Origin: Xylona heveae TC161
Lineage: Eukaryota > Ascomycota > Xylonomycetes > Xylonales > Xylonaceae
Direction of reading: 5' to 3'
Length of the DNA: 64,000 bases
Assembly: GCF_001619985.1 (NCBI RefSeq)
Contig: NW_017264193.1
Span: forward strand, 1,183,726 to 1,247,725
Shown: positions 44,227 to 57,363 of the stretch, one piece after another
How the letters are laid out: every line of letters starts with the position of its first letter
Position numbering within the stretch: position 1 is the first letter of the stretch
Notes under the pieces: generated by a model
Database searches by the model: none
The model's input: the letters and a program-made list of their open reading frames with translations, nothing else
What the model was told of the DNA's origin: nothing
Position numbers and translations under genes: made by a program

Positions 44227-47200
44227 TTATTTTATCAAATCTTTGAACCGCTCCCGTTCAGTGACGATCTGAGCCTGCAGTCGTCTAGTCTGTCTCATAG
44301 CTTCGTCCCTATAATTATTGAGCGACGAGTTAGCTGCAAGTAGGGGAAAAAAAAAGAGAAAAGAGTAAAGAGTCGATTCCGCATAGGTTTGTAAAAGTGA
44401 AGAGTATCACGTACCTTGCCGTTTGCAATTCGGCGACTTCAATCTGAGCCATATTCATCCGGCCGACTACTTCCTCCATCTCGCGATCCGCATCCCCCAA
44501 GGCTTTTTCTAACTCGCGAACTCGCTTCTCCAAGGAATCGGCTTTCGTAGCTTCCGCCATGGTAATACCGAGCCCACTCGTTGTAATATCTAACTTGGGG
44601 GACTTTGTCAAGAACAACGGCGATACAGGCATCGTGGGAGAAAACTTGGATGGGGTCAAAAGGCCGGCCTTGATGAGCTGCATTTGAACACGATGCGTCT
44701 CATTGAGTTCGCGCACCTCGTCTTCGTGCTGAGTGATTATCTCCTCGGAATGATGCTGCGCCGACATGACCTTGTCTTCGAGGGTTTTGAGCTTGTCCTG
44801 CACTTCGGTGATTCTCGCCGCCGAGGCCTTCTGGGCATATTCGCCGCGGCCAACGGCGTCGGCCAGGCGTTGTCGGAGATTGTTGTTTGAATCAAGTTGC
44901 TGCCGAATTTGAATAGAGAGCTCTTCGACGCGCCGAGCAGAGTCTCGGAGCTGCGTAGCCAGTGATTGCTCTTCGCCCATATATCCCCTCTCAGCCTCCT
45001 CAAGTGACTCGGCATGAAGGCGATAGGCTTCGGCTTGTCTTTGTGCTAGGTCCCTTTCCGCCTCTGCATCTGAAATGCTTCGTAACAAAAGATCCATTGT
45101 ATTCGCAGCCTCCTCGCTGGCCGTAGCCAAGGGCGCATCGCCGTGGAGTTCTCGAATACGAGCTACGGAGAGCGCATGGGTCGTCTGCAGTTCCCGATAC
45201 GCCTTTTCGAGAGAAGCCGATGTTGCTTGACTCGAAGCAACAATGTCCACATCCTCCTCAGCAGAACCCTGCTGGCTCTCGTCAAGGGTCGCGGACTTCG
45301 CATTTTGTTCAGGGTTGAGAATGTCTTGCTCCTGCAAGAGCAAGCGTAGGGTGCCCGTCTCTTGCTCAGCCCGGTCGAGATCAATCTTGATTCCGCTTAA
45401 TCCCTTCTCACACTGCCACTTTTGTTCGAGTGCATCATCGGCTCGTCTGCGAAGCTGATTGATCTCGCGACGAACCACAGAAACTTCCTGGTGGTACGCG
45501 CGACGGCGGAATGATCCCGATAAAGCGCGATCTCGCTCCATTTCGAGTGCTCTAATACGCTTTTGGGATTGTGATGCTTGATATTCTTGTCTCTGAATCA
45601 TGCTCTTCAAGGCCTCGTGGAGGGCATCCCTTTGAGCTTCAACGTCCTTGACTCGTTCATTCGCGGCCTCGCGAGGCTCCTGTTCACGTACAGAGCTGGA
45701 CCGTGTCAACGAGCTGGACCGTTTCGTCGGGGCTCTGCTGCCAGCGACAGTACCTCGTGCGAGCGAGTTCGATCGCGTCAGACCCATCCGGGATCGATGA
45801 AGGTCAGCTTGTGAAAAGCCTTCTTCAGCAATCGAGTTGATAGATGAGCGTTGCGCTGACGAGCTCTGCGTTTGCTGGAGACTCTCTGCCCGCGTTCTCT
45901 TTGCGTTGGCCAAAATCTTGTGCTCTTCCTGAAGAGATCTCAATTCCGCATGCTGCCGTTGGTACTGTTGCTGTTGAAGATCGAGCTCTCTATCCTTTGC
46001 TGCCAGAAGAGCCTCATTTTGGTCTTTAAGAAGCTCCTGCTCACGCTGCTGCTGCTGAAGTTGCTTCTCTAATTGCAATTGTAGCTCTCTTGCTACCTCG
46101 AGCGCGTCGAGATGATCTGGCAATGAGCGCGCGTCCCTGGCTTCCTCAAAAGCCAACTTTTCTTCTTTAAGCATCTGCAATTCCTGTTCTTGTTGGTGGA
46201 GTTGGCCCTGCAAAGTCTCTTGCATCTGCTCTGCTAAAGTAAGCGCCTCGGTATGGTCGGAAGGCGTAAAAGCTTCCTTGGCGCTAATGAGAGCTTGTTT
46301 TTCCTCCTGAAGTGCGTCGAGCTCTTGTTGCTGCCGCTGGAGCTGTTCGTGCACAGACGTATGTGTTTCGCTCGCAACCGTGAGTGCTTCATTCTCTTCT
46401 CTTACGGACCGCAGCTCCAGCTGCTGTTGCTCGAGCTGCTCTTGCAAGTTCGTGTTCGTTTCGCGGAGCATGGTGAGGGCTTCAATCTCCTCCCGGAAAG
46501 AGTACAAAGCTTCTTCGTGCTCCCGCTGGAGTCGAACTCGAGACTCTCTCAGATCCTCGTTCTCCTCCCTTAGAGCCTGTAGCTCCTGTTCATGGTGTTC
46601 TAACCTTTGCACGAGATCAGAATGAAGCTTCTCCGAAGAAACAGCAACCGCATCTTCCTCGGCATCCAAGGCTAGCAGAATATTTTCGCCGTCTTCGTCC
46701 GGGCTTCGAGATGCGCCCTCTTGAACTGTCTTGCCTGCATTCGACAGCGCCAAATTTTCTTCTCGCAATGATTGGAGCTCTCCCTGATACCGTTCTAGCT
46801 CGTACTTCAAATCAACATGTGTCCCATTCTCGTCAATTAGAGTTTTCTTTTCTTGCTCCAGAGCCTGGAGAGCTTGCTGGTGCTGTCGCTGCTGTTGCTC
46901 GTGAAGGTCCGACTGCATGTGCTTCGCATCAGAAAGTGCGATGTTTTCTTCTTTGAGCGATTGCATTTCTTGTTGCATGCGAGTATATTCGTATGCTAAT
47001 TTTTGTGATTCAGCTACAGCGGCCTCGAGCCCTTCGACCTGCGACTTTAGTGACGGGACAATTTCCTCACGCAGGTTGTCTCGTTCGTTCCGATGGCCTT
47101 CTAATTCTTCGCGAAGAGCAGAGACAAGATCCTCAAAGTTTTCTTTGACCAGACGCTCCTCGGCGAGACGCCGACGAACATCCTCCAGAGAAGCTTCAAG

Positions 47201-48771
47201 ATCCTCGACGCGGGTGACCGTTTTGTCGGAGCGCGAATGTTGATTCTGCATCATGTCAGCGAATCCAAGCAAGCTGCTTCAATTTCGGAATGAAGAAAGC
47301 AACCCACCTGGCTGGCCTGTTCCTGCAGGCTCCAGATTTCCTTCTCCAATCGACTTCGCTGAGCACGTTCATCTTGAATCTTGTGCGAGAAGTCAGCTTG
47401 CAGCATTGCCTTTTCCTGCTCGACTCTCCTCTGTGTCCTTTCCAAAGCTTCAATCTTGGCTTCGCTATCCCCAAGCGGATACCGTACAGAGCTCGTGCCG
47501 GAATCCGAAAAGTAATCGCTCGTACGTCGATTGAAATCTGCCGCAGGCGCTGGTACTACCTCGGTCTGCAGGCGCTCCACCATATCCTCCAGATCCATCT
47601 CCCGCTTGATGGATGCCGCCAGCTCGGCACTAATCTGGCGAAGCTCATCCTCCATTTCGGTGAGCTGCGGAGACATGGCGGGCGTAAGGGGCAGTCGAGC
47701 CATGGTCGGAGCGGCAACAGATGATGGGGTTGAGTCAGCGTTTGCTCGAGAAACGTCAATGGCATGCGGGGGTGGTGTGCGACCGGGTCTATGAACGCCG
47801 TCTTCTGCCGAACTCAAGGAATATGGTGAAGGCAGCGGGGAGGGGCTGCGATCCGAAAACGTCGTGACCGAAGACTCGGCCCCGGGGGATGTGGCTCCCC
47901 AGCCGAAGAGGGAGGTAAAACGTTGCCCCGGAGACTTTGGCTTAGAGGCGTTGATAGATTCGTCGTATTGATCATGAAGCTGCTCTGAGAAGTCTCGAGA
48001 GTGTGACTGCGTATCAAGTTGCAATTGCACCTGGGGCGACTGATGAGACGATTTCAACGACATAGTAGCCGAACGACCTCGACTACCACCACCAGCCCGT
48101 GCGCGTTCCTGCTGCTTGCCTGACGATGAGCTTGTGATCGATGCTATGATGGTATCGCTCCCTAATCGAACATAGCTGGGCCGTGCTTGAGGGCTCCTTG
48201 AGTAGTTGCTATTCGCAAAGTGACCTTCTTGCTCTGTTCCAAAAGAGCTCGAGTCTCTCTCAGAAGTGTTTAGAGGCAAGCCAGGTTGTGGAGTTGGGCC
48301 ATGAGCAAGTCTAGTACATATTCAGTACGTCCCCTTCCAGAGCTCATATTTTCTAGTGGATTGTGGGGATGTATCGGCTAACCTGTCAGGGTTTCGAGGC
48401 TGTGATTCCCAAGCTGGAGTAGTATTCGATGATGGTCGAGATTGCAAACTCTCAATAGAAAATGGACGAGCAGTCGCAATGGCACCAATACGTTCGCCGG
48501 GCCCCGAATATTCAGCAAAAGTGGGAGAGGAGAGGCCCGTAGCTAATGGTGAGGCAGTAGAGGGGAGAGGCTTGCGACGAACAGGACCGTACGAAGGTGC
48601 TGGCGACGTCGGCGGCCGCACAGCGGCAACAGAAGCTCTCTCAAACCGGTCGCTCTGCCCAATGGACTGATTGCCCTGGCGAGACGAACGCCGTACAGCA
48701 GGGTAAGGAGGATCGGGAGCCGCCGTGTCGGCCGTAGAGGGAGGATAGGATGGACGATGTTCGGCAGCCAT
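44227..48771 (-). CDS. giant coiled-coil protein with Q-rich internal repeats
   Basis: Four exons: 48771-48383, 48310-47308, 47245-44415, 44308-44227, in frame, 1434 aa. The last exon uses acceptor ATTATAG at 44309; the earlier AG would give an immediate stop. Residues 1-300 are disordered, with Ser/Pro/Arg and a short FTSLFGWG block. From about 300 to the end is coiled coil. Residues about 520-800 hold repeats of roughly 45 residues with a core L-E-x-x-Q-x-E-L-x-x-L-R-E-E-N-x-A-L. The C-terminus (SLEKRVRELEKALGDADREMEEVVGRM) continues the coil. Relatives in Aspergilli are often labelled 'M protein repeat protein', a label based on coil composition, not function. A tethering or scaffold role is inference. 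Confidence 0.85.
45990..47010 (-). repeat. degenerate coiled-coil repeats inside the giant coiled-coil gene
   Basis: The encoded core (such as QQLELRSVREENEALT, QQQELDALQEEKQALI, QEQELQMLKEEKLAFE, QQREQELLKDQNEALL) recurs about every 30-50 residues. It suggests growth by internal duplication followed by drift. Confidence 0.7.
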
Positions 48772-50812
48772 GGTGCGTAATTCAGCAGACAGGCATAGTT
48801 GACCACCAAACAAAGATCAATACCTCGGCGCTGTTGATCGGCGCCGCAACTCCGAGCAGAAGAACGGAGGTTGCAAAAGGGGGGAACTCGGATGGGACGG
48901 CGTGTAGAGTGGTAGCGGCCGAGTGTGCTTAGGACAGAATCTGGTCCCAGGCTCGAGCAAAAATTCCGGGGTAGGAAACGTACGCCGGTGTAATTTTCTT
49001 TTCCGAGAGCGAACAGGTTGGCTGTCAGGATCAACAAAGGGAAAGATCTGACATGACTTCAAATGATTGGTTATCAAAGGAGGCAAGTAGTTGTGCGTAC
49101 GTAGGCTTGAGGGATCGGAAGAAAAAGGAGAGACAAGAAAGTTGCGAGATCGTCGCCTTGCGGCCACAAGAAATTGAAGATTTGCAACAAGATCTCACAA
49201 GGGGGATCTCTCGGCGTGTCAGGGGTCAGTGAAGGCAGGCGAGCGGCAGTCGCACTGACTTAGCTTCGCGTCATCATGGATGGATTCATCATCCATTCAA
49301 CTTTTCTCACCCGCTGGTACCGCTCGGCCCCTCCAAAAGGGGGGAGGGGTGGCCCTTGTCAACTGGCAAATAATGCATGCAAGTGCTGGAGCAGCAGTGA
49401 GGGAAGACGGCGACTCGCCAAAGCTCAAAGGCGGGTATGAACCACTCAGAACAAGCATCTTTGTTCATAGGCCAAGTCTACCGCCGGGAAAGACCCACCA
49501 AAGACCCTGGACACGCCCGAGTCAACTGTGGGAGTGGGGTTGAACCAACAGTAGCGCTCATCAAACAGCAAAAGGTACTCTGTACAGCATGGCGAAATCA
49601 AACAACGAACATCCACGGTCAAAACGGCTGCAAAATCTGGTTGATGTCTCACGCACATTATGCGCCGTGCTGAGCAAGGATACGTGACACAAGGCAGGCT
49701 CAACATCAGATTCGATGTATCAAATTCTAGGTCCATCTTTATTAGAGGCAATGACAAAGAAAGAAAAGAGAAAAATACTCGGAGCGACAAACCCCTTCAA
49801 ATGAGTTGGGGCTACTAATGCAGGATCCGCTACTTTGTACTGGAAGTTTGATTAGAGAAAGAAGAGAAAAAGGAAGTGATCGTCAGGAACAAGACCCAAA
49901 GACAAAGGAAAGCAAGGAAAAAGGGGATGGCGAGGGAAGCAACAAGCGAGTTTCCCCTTTCGTGGCCATGTGATTGGCGCGTGGTTAGAACTGTTTGTTC
50001 CCCCTCGCATTATTGTCCTTGGGGCTTGGCGCCCTTCACTATTCTAACTTTAGCACCAGGATCAGGAGCAATGAACGGTATCTACAGAGTATAAGTTAGT
50101 TCGCATGTTAGATATTTGGAATACTGTCCTTGCCCTTCTCTCATTGCTGTTGGCTTTCTCCTCACAGATCAAAATGGAAAAGTACACCGACTGACGACCC
50201 AACAGTGAACACTGCCTTCAAGTGTAATTCCATTTAATTTCTGGTCATTTTCAATCAAAGCCATCATAATGAAGAGATCTCCAATAATGCTCGCTTAAAT
50301 AAATGTAAGTCTGCGAGAAACCAACCCTGTCAGGCTGATATATATATACATATATATAATATTCCATTGGGTCATCCAGCATCCAAATCTGAGGAGTCCA
50401 GTGCCTCTTATCAGGAGAGAAGGGAAAAGAAAACTTAAAGAACGAAAGATGCCGCATAACTGAAAACAACTTCATATATCGCTCAGGGTATATAGGATAC
50501 ACAAGAAACAATGACCGGAAACTTCACACCGTTCCGGCAACACCACGACCATCGTTGCTTTCCACATGACCATGTAAATCGAATCCTCAAATGCTGTTTA
50601 TAAGTCACACATTCTGGCATGTATATTAGTCCTTAAAGGAAGAACTAGATGAAGCATCGTCGAAAGATGGCGCTGAGAGTCATAATATCAAGGTGCATGG
50701 CGCACCAGTATCTGGAAATTGGCATGCAAGGTCCACTGTACTGCCGCAAGGAGTATTATTCCAGCTCCACAGACCATGTTCGTCGTCCGCGTCTGAGACG
50801 CCCCCAGAGAGT
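48772..50812. other. 2-kb gene-free region
   Basis: Upstream of the giant coiled-coil gene and downstream of the next minus-strand gene. It contains a TATATATACATATATATAAT-type stretch near 50338-50360. Short open frames on both strands lack features. No RNA gene recognised. Confidence 0.45.
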
Positions 50813-53361
50813 CTAAAAGATCTCATCGCCACTTTCCCCGTCAAGTATTTTTCGTGCATTCTCCAATCGCGAACGCCAGAGCTGTCGCATCTGGGAATCC
50901 GAACCCGAATTCTCAACTGCCAAGTGGGCGCAAACACGCCGCAAACTCCCAATGATTTTGTCGACCACAACAAGATCATCTGAACGTAAACTGGGCAAGA
51001 CGTGGCCTGTCAAACCAGTATCGGCGAGAATTGCAGAAAGAAGAGCAGTGGCTGCTGATGAGTGTTGAGGAGCATCTTCTGCATGGCCATTGCGAACCAA
51101 AGGGAAAAGGCGGGGTGTAGCAGCTGGTTCGGCGGATTTGTCTTGGGGCCCGACAACATCTGCACCTACACTGGATATGGCTGTCTGAGGAATGCTTGTA
51201 TGGATTGGCTGCTTTGCAGCCGCGGGAGGCTTAATCGGTGCCATACTAGTTTCTCCAAGAGCGTAGGGTCCCCCAACGGCCCGAATATAACGGGAGCTGA
51301 CAGACTCGACCCTCGGTGGAGAAGACCCATTCACCAAGCTAGGGTGTGCCTCATCGTCTGGACCGACCCCTTCTGTCGCCGTCAAAAACGTTGCCATCGA
51401 GGATAGCGAGTCTTTGCTTTTCTCTCGTCGGTGCAATCTTGAGGGTGGTGCACGAATTTCGTCTGTCGGAGACGAACCTGGGAAGCTCTCTGCCGGTGAA
51501 GCCTGTTGATGAGGGTGAACAGAATCAGGACCTTTTGTTGTCTCGACCGAATCGGTTGAGCTCAAGCTATCACGGCGGTCTCTCAACGCTGGGGCATAAC
51601 GGCCGAGGCCGCTGTGAAGGAACGAATGCTCATAATTAAAAGCGTCGGCGCGATCCTCGTGCCTGGCTCCGGGAGAAATCGCATGTACTTCCTCGTAATC
51701 ATTTATACTGTAGAAGTCGTCTTCATCCTCACTTGAGTCCGCAAGACTTTCTGTGGTTTTGCGCGCTCTTGGTTTCCGATACGCATTAACGGAAATGGAG
51801 TCGTCCGGTCCAATTTCGCTGGATAGGTCCGTGAGTGTACTACCATTTCGAATATGAGTATTTCCTGAGACAATGATATTTTCTTGCGGGAGGCTGGTCC
51901 CATTGCTTTTGTGCCACGTCGAAGTCGAAGCGCGACCAGATGGATCACTCCACTCTTCGGCGGAGCTGAATGGAGTAACCTCCCTTAAACTTTGGAGACT
52001 TCGCCGTCGCAATCCATCTTCACGCGCACGCCGCTGCAAACTAGAAATCTTTCCTTTCAAATCTCTCATCTGAAGACGAAGGTCATTCATTTGTGTGGTG
52101 GACTGCGATCTGGCCAAGCCACCGTCTGGTCGTGGCATTTTATTCCAGTGACCATCTTCTCCGTAGATACCCAGACCCTGTGTCGGTTCGTCTTCAGTGA
52201 GCGGTTGAAGAACAAGCCCCTGCTGAGATCGAGGTGCATATATTACAGATCTCCTATCGCCAGATGCTGAAACTGGACGGAGAGGAGCGCGTGCTGGAGC
52301 TTCCCAGTTCCCTCGTTCCACGGTTCGGTGTGACGACTCTAATGAAGACTGGACGCCGTTGAGCCGATCAATCGACCTAGGTTTACGAGGAACCTGGTGA
52401 GATGAGCTATTGGTGTCGTATGTAGATGATGGCAATGAAGTTTCGCTAAATACCCGCGTGTGGCCGGGGCCAGCGTCTGCCCACGAAGCGTCGACTCGAC
52501 TCTGCCTCGTTGGAGGAATATCTAGCGCTGAGCGTGCTCGGTGTTCGTTGGAAGGGAGGCTTGGCAGAGGAGATTGTTTGGTAGTGGAAGAGCTATTGGT
52601 TGAAGACGAAAACATTGCTGAAGAGGGGGAAAGCATGAGAGAGCGACGGGCGCGATTGAGATTTCCTTCCATGGCCTAGTCACCGGTTAAATTCAGATTT
52701 CAGTCAATATTTCCAATGTCAGAATACCCACGTCGAGCCTCTTCTTTGCATTTGCAAGTATCATCTCTGCGCGGCTGCTCAGCGCCGCATGTGAATCTGG
52801 TCCATCTTCATCGCCGCTGGGCTCGTCGTGGTCATTGGCGTCATGCTGAGAGATATTGCCGCTGCTCACGAGCTTACGCAGCTCTTTTGCGTTCATGCTT
52901 CCATCGCTGTTGAAGAGTAAGGACTCTTTGGAAGCCAGGCGACGGAGCCGCTCCAGGGACGACTTAATCGTTGGCTGCATCCCGTTGGTGGATAAGTTGG
53001 CCAAGGTCGGTGAAGATGCTAGAGGAAGATCGGTCGTTTGGGATGCCGAGAAATCATGCTGTTTTACGCGATACGGTGCTTTCAATATTCCTTCCTCAGT
53101 TCCAATGTCCAATGTTCCGGATACGACGTCGGATGTGTCCGCTGATGGCTGAATCTCTGCTGCTGCGCCTGCTGCGACAACATAAGCTCCGGGGCCGTCG
53201 AAACCGTGAAACATGTGCGATGGAAGATCGACGGTTCGCGGCAGCGGTGAAGCCGTCGAGTCCAGACCGTGGTCATGCGGCAGGATCATATCGGGGTTTG
53301 TTAAAGTTGGTGAGGGAGGAATTGGCGGCAGCTCCATTGCGGTTCGACGGAATTGCTGCAT
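50813..53361 (-). CDS. conserved disordered fungal protein, unknown function
   Basis: Two exons, 53361-52732 and 52675-50813, with a 56-nt intron, 830 aa. The ATG at 53361 (MQQFRRTAMELPPIPPSPT) is preferred; the frame is open upstream to 53574, but that part reads like 5' UTR. The junction joins ILANAKKRLD to AMEGNLNRARRSL, forming a plausible conserved helix. Other notable parts are a short coiled segment (MNDLRLQMRDLKGKISSLQRRARED), an acidic patch (SLADSSEDEDDFYSINDYEEVHAI), and a C-terminal helical region (AATALLSAILADTGL, DDLVVVDKIIGSLRRVCAHL, MRQLWRSRLENARKIL). The rest is Ser-rich and disordered. No named family. Confidence 0.83.
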
Positions 53362-54652
53362 CTTCGAGCCGCTCAATTGGGCGCCGAATGCCAGTCCCAC
53401 AAGAGAGAAAAGTGGTTTTCCCCCCAAGCAATGGGCGGCCGGACGGGCACGACTTCTGTGGGCGACTGTCCGCGAGTCGTCACACGCAAACGGGAGAACG
53501 TTGCACACCCGACGCCTAGGGAAAACAGCGTTGTGACATGTACAAAGTTCAATGTTGAGGGGTACGCTGAACAAGAAATGGGTGCGACACCCGAAATCAT
53601 GACCCCTGCATTTAGATCTCAGCGCGAGGGCTCGTTTGGAGCGAGTAGGCTTATTTTGTGGAGAAACAGAGCTTCACTCTGAATCCCCACTGGAGTCAGC
53701 GAAAACTGTTCGACTCGGATCCAGCAGCACGTAGACCCTATAATTTCTGATGAGCACTTGCGAGTCGGCGCTCTTGATCACGAGAGGAGAACAACGCTGA
53801 GACTGCCGCATTTGTCCGGGGTCAAAATTTGGCGTAATTTTGGCCTTCTAATAGATATAGAGGTCCTAACGGGCCACGAGCTCGTTGGAAATGGGGCCCA
53901 ATCATGTCCGTTTTGTTGACAGGGGACGTGTGTGTTCCTGCTCTTCAGGGAACAAGAATCCTCCGCCCCATGAATGATCGACTAGCTCATCGCTAAAGAG
54001 AACCCACTCCAATATTAACACATCCACTTAATAATTTAGTACTATTACCCAAGGGATGATTCAAAACATGCAGGCAATACAAAACATTCAACCCCCGATG
54101 GTTCATCTGCGGGCATTTGCTTTTAAATCTTCTCTGAATTAAAGGAACAGAAGAGCAAATTGGACGTGACAAGGTGTCATCGTTCCCTTTTGCGACTTGG
54201 ATTCCTTAGGTAGCTACAAGTACAAAAAAATGATTCCAAAGCGAAGCGATGGTTGGCGTTGTCGCTCACCTCGGTCGGCCCGACAGTCAAAATAGGGGGG
54301 AGAACCGTGGAACAGGCAAGATGTCAAACTTTAGTTGTTGGCTCCATCACGTGTGCAACCGCCAAATCCTCAGGCCCAGGTACCCTGCCTACAGGTAGGT
54401 ACCTTAGGCCCGTGCCCATTATTCTTAGACCTGCAATTCTGTACGGACACGGGACAATCCCAACGGAGAACCAAACGTGACATTCCGCAAACCAGGTCGC
54501 AAAGGTAAAATAAATATGTATAACTTTTCGGAACGTGAATCCTAAGAATGCCGGCCTTACGCTCCGACACCATAAAACAAAAGAATCCTTCGGATTTTCG
54601 AATCTACAACGCCAGAGGGCAATCGACGTTTTCAATGAAGAAACATTCTGAA
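53362..54652. other. intergenic region with GGTAGGTA elements
   Basis: About 1.3 kb between two minus-strand genes. It includes the start-side flank of the 53361 gene and a GGTACC/GGTAGGTACC cluster near 54378-54405. No gene found. Confidence 0.45.
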
Positions 54653-56781
54653 TCAAGAAAGCTTTTCAAGCAGAATCTTAGCTCCCTTGTTGGAGTGCTG
54701 GGCAGGCGGGTTCTTTGCGCTCTTGCCGTCTTTGCTAGAGCCCTTTTTGCTTTCCGCGGACACCTTAGAGCGAGGCGGACTCGCTGCGGCTTCTAGAGCT
54801 TTCTTTCCCTTCTTCAACAACTTCAAGAGACCATCTTTTTCTGAAAATCCGTCGGCTTCAACAAGCCCTACAACGACAAATGAACTTGGGCCGGTTGCCC
54901 AGTCAAGGATATGGTCCTTGATTCGCTCATAGAGGATGTTGTGAAAATTGAGAGGAGGATCTACCCTCACAACCTCTTTCGTTTTGCTGTTGAAATGGCC
55001 TTCTTGTACCAAAGTCTTGAGCATCCTGCCGACAGCGGGAGACTGCGCAACGTGACCCTCTTTTCCTGGATTACCAACTGCTTGATCCGCAACGGCGTCC
55101 AGAGCTGCTTCTTTATCTCCATCACAGCCGAGCAAGAGCTCAGTAACAAATTGGCATCCGAACGATGTCTCCAACATCGTACTTGCGTGAGACTGCGTCA
55201 CGCTAAGTAAGGTAGGGGAGATTGCGCGGATCAATTCCCGTCGGCGAAGATTGCTATCTTTCTTGGAGGTCGAAGCGCGAATCTGATCAATCTCTTCCAA
55301 TACAGCCACATCCTCGGGTGGCAAAAGCCACACGGCTTTGTCGGCAAATAGGTACAGGAGAGGAATTCTGGCGTTAAGACTGACAACGCAGGCCAGAACC
55401 GCATCAGCTTGAGTCTCCGGTGCCGCATCCTTTCCAAGGAGCTCAGGAAATATGGATTTCGATGTCAACACCGTATCATCGATCACATCGTATGCTGCCA
55501 ACAGGATCTGATGACCGAAACTATCGAAAGCTAGATCAACAATGAGATCTTTGTAGAACTTCAGAATTTGCTTTCTGTCCTTTGCACTTCCATATGCCAA
55601 TGCCAAGCAAACAACTCTGGCTCCTGACTTCGTGAAAGCCAAATTCTTGAGAAGTCCTCCTTCTTCGTCTCCTTTCAAGAGTTCAAGAAACTCGTTGGCC
55701 TCGTGTGAGCCAGGTTTCGTGTTAAGGAAATACTGTAGCATTGCATCATGAAGAATTGTAAAGCCGGTCATTCGCTTTTGAGCAAGCAGATTAATCAATT
55801 CATGCATGTATTGCATCACAGGAGCACGCTTTTCTGGATTGTGCGAGAGTATGACTGACAGGTCCGAAGTCGGTTGTTGCTCGTTGTTCGTCTTGAAAAT
55901 AGCATATTCTGGTCCATACCATTCACGGAGAAGGCAAGCTTTTTGCCGAGGGGTAGCAATGCCTCGATAGATATCATCAAGAATCCATGATGCTTCTGGA
56001 TGTTTAATGAGGCGGCGGACATGGCCGTAAAATTCAGGTACAATTATATCTCTGACTTCAGCATCGCTATAGTGATTGTCAGCCTCAAATTCTAATTTGA
56101 TTTAATGCCTATCCCTACTTACCCATGCACAAGCAATTTTCCAACCAGAAATTTGGCGTAACGCCCTTCTGCCAGGGTGCAGTATTCGCCTTTCAGTTCG
56201 CGGGCGATCATCTTTCTCTGCTCGAGAGTGGCATACTTCAAAGCTGTCTGAATGACGCGTACAGAATCGTGCTTGAGGACGAAGTCCTTCACTCGGCCAG
56301 TAATGATATCATAAAGCTCGGCCACGAGCTCCTTTCTCTCGTCGCGAGGGACATGGGACTTGCGGCGTAAGCGTTCCCATAGTTTCTTCGATCGCTGAAT
56401 AATATCAGAATTAGGTTTCGCAGATTTGCGCTCCTGTGCGAGAGCCTTCTGTTTTGCGTGCGACTCTCTTGACGAATTTCCTGATTGTTTATGAGCCTAA
56501 AGAATTGCATTCGACGCTCCCTTCTTACCTGTGGGCTTTCCTTTCTTTGAGCCTTCTTCATCATTTTTGCTTTCCTTCTCTATGCTCAAAGTAGAAGAGC
56601 CATCATCAGAAGAGCTTTCCTGGTCACTGAGTCCCTCAAAATCATCGGAGACTGAATTAGACTCCAAACTCTGGATCTTGGAGGGCTTTGCGGTGGATTT
56701 TTCAACTTTGACCTTCTTGCTTTTTGCTTCACTGGAAACCCTTGCGGCCTCCGAGGCTCCTTTGCGCTTGAGATTGGCCAT
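54653..56781 (-). CDS. PUF6: PUF6-family Pumilio/CPL-domain ribosome biogenesis protein
   Basis: Three exons: 56781-56529, 56480-56123, 56066-54653, in frame, 674 aa. The first intron is only 48 nt (GTAAGAAGG...AATCAG). The N-terminus is basic then acidic, like other nucleolar proteins. From about 100 the Pumilio-like helical repeats begin (LWERLRRKSHVPRDERKELVAEL, DSVRVIQTALKYA, GRYAKFLVGKLL), continuing to about 420. A CPL domain follows (PLLYLFADKAVWLLPPEDVAVLEEID, FGCQFVTELLLG), and the C-terminus is Lys/Ser-rich. Yeast Puf6 binds pre-60S and ASH1 mRNA. Sits tail-side of Cus2 on the same strand. Confidence 0.9.
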
Positions 56782-57363
56782 ACTGTTGCAATGCTCCCTA
56801 CCGAATGGACTTGTCCACTGCTCATCAACCAGCAAACTAGGCGCAACTTTTTTTTGTCCTTTGATTATGAACCGAAGTTTCATCGGAGGTCGGCCATTAG
56901 GCTGTAGGTGTTTGCACCGTTTGACAAATTTTGTAAATTACCACTTTAAGTTAGATCGCTCCCGCCTCGGCCAACGCACCCCTTCCTCATGGCCCAGGAT
57001 TGATCGATTCATGTGCAAAGGCCGGGAAGACTTATTATATGTCCAATTGTGATCAAGTTTCTTCTTCTCATTTTCCGCTTAATTTTCCTTCCAAAAGATA
57101 TCTCCAGCATCTACAACAGATTTGGAGCAAATTCCATCTTTTAAGAAAATTGGTCTGTGTAAAAATGCTCCATGTGTTGCGAATATCGTTGATTTATATT
57201 ACTTATGCATGATTCAATCAAATACAAGCAACTGAGGCACTCGATTGACTTCTTCACCCTATAGTCTCCCCCTATTCCTTTTTCTTGAAGTCTCTTCTTG
57301 GAAGGCGCTCACAGCTCGATGATTGATTGCAGAGTAAATAAATAAATATGTCTCTCATATCGG
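56782..57363. other. spacer between Cus2 and PUF6
   Basis: About 580 bp: PUF6 promoter and Cus2 3' flank. No element recognised. Confidence 0.5.
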
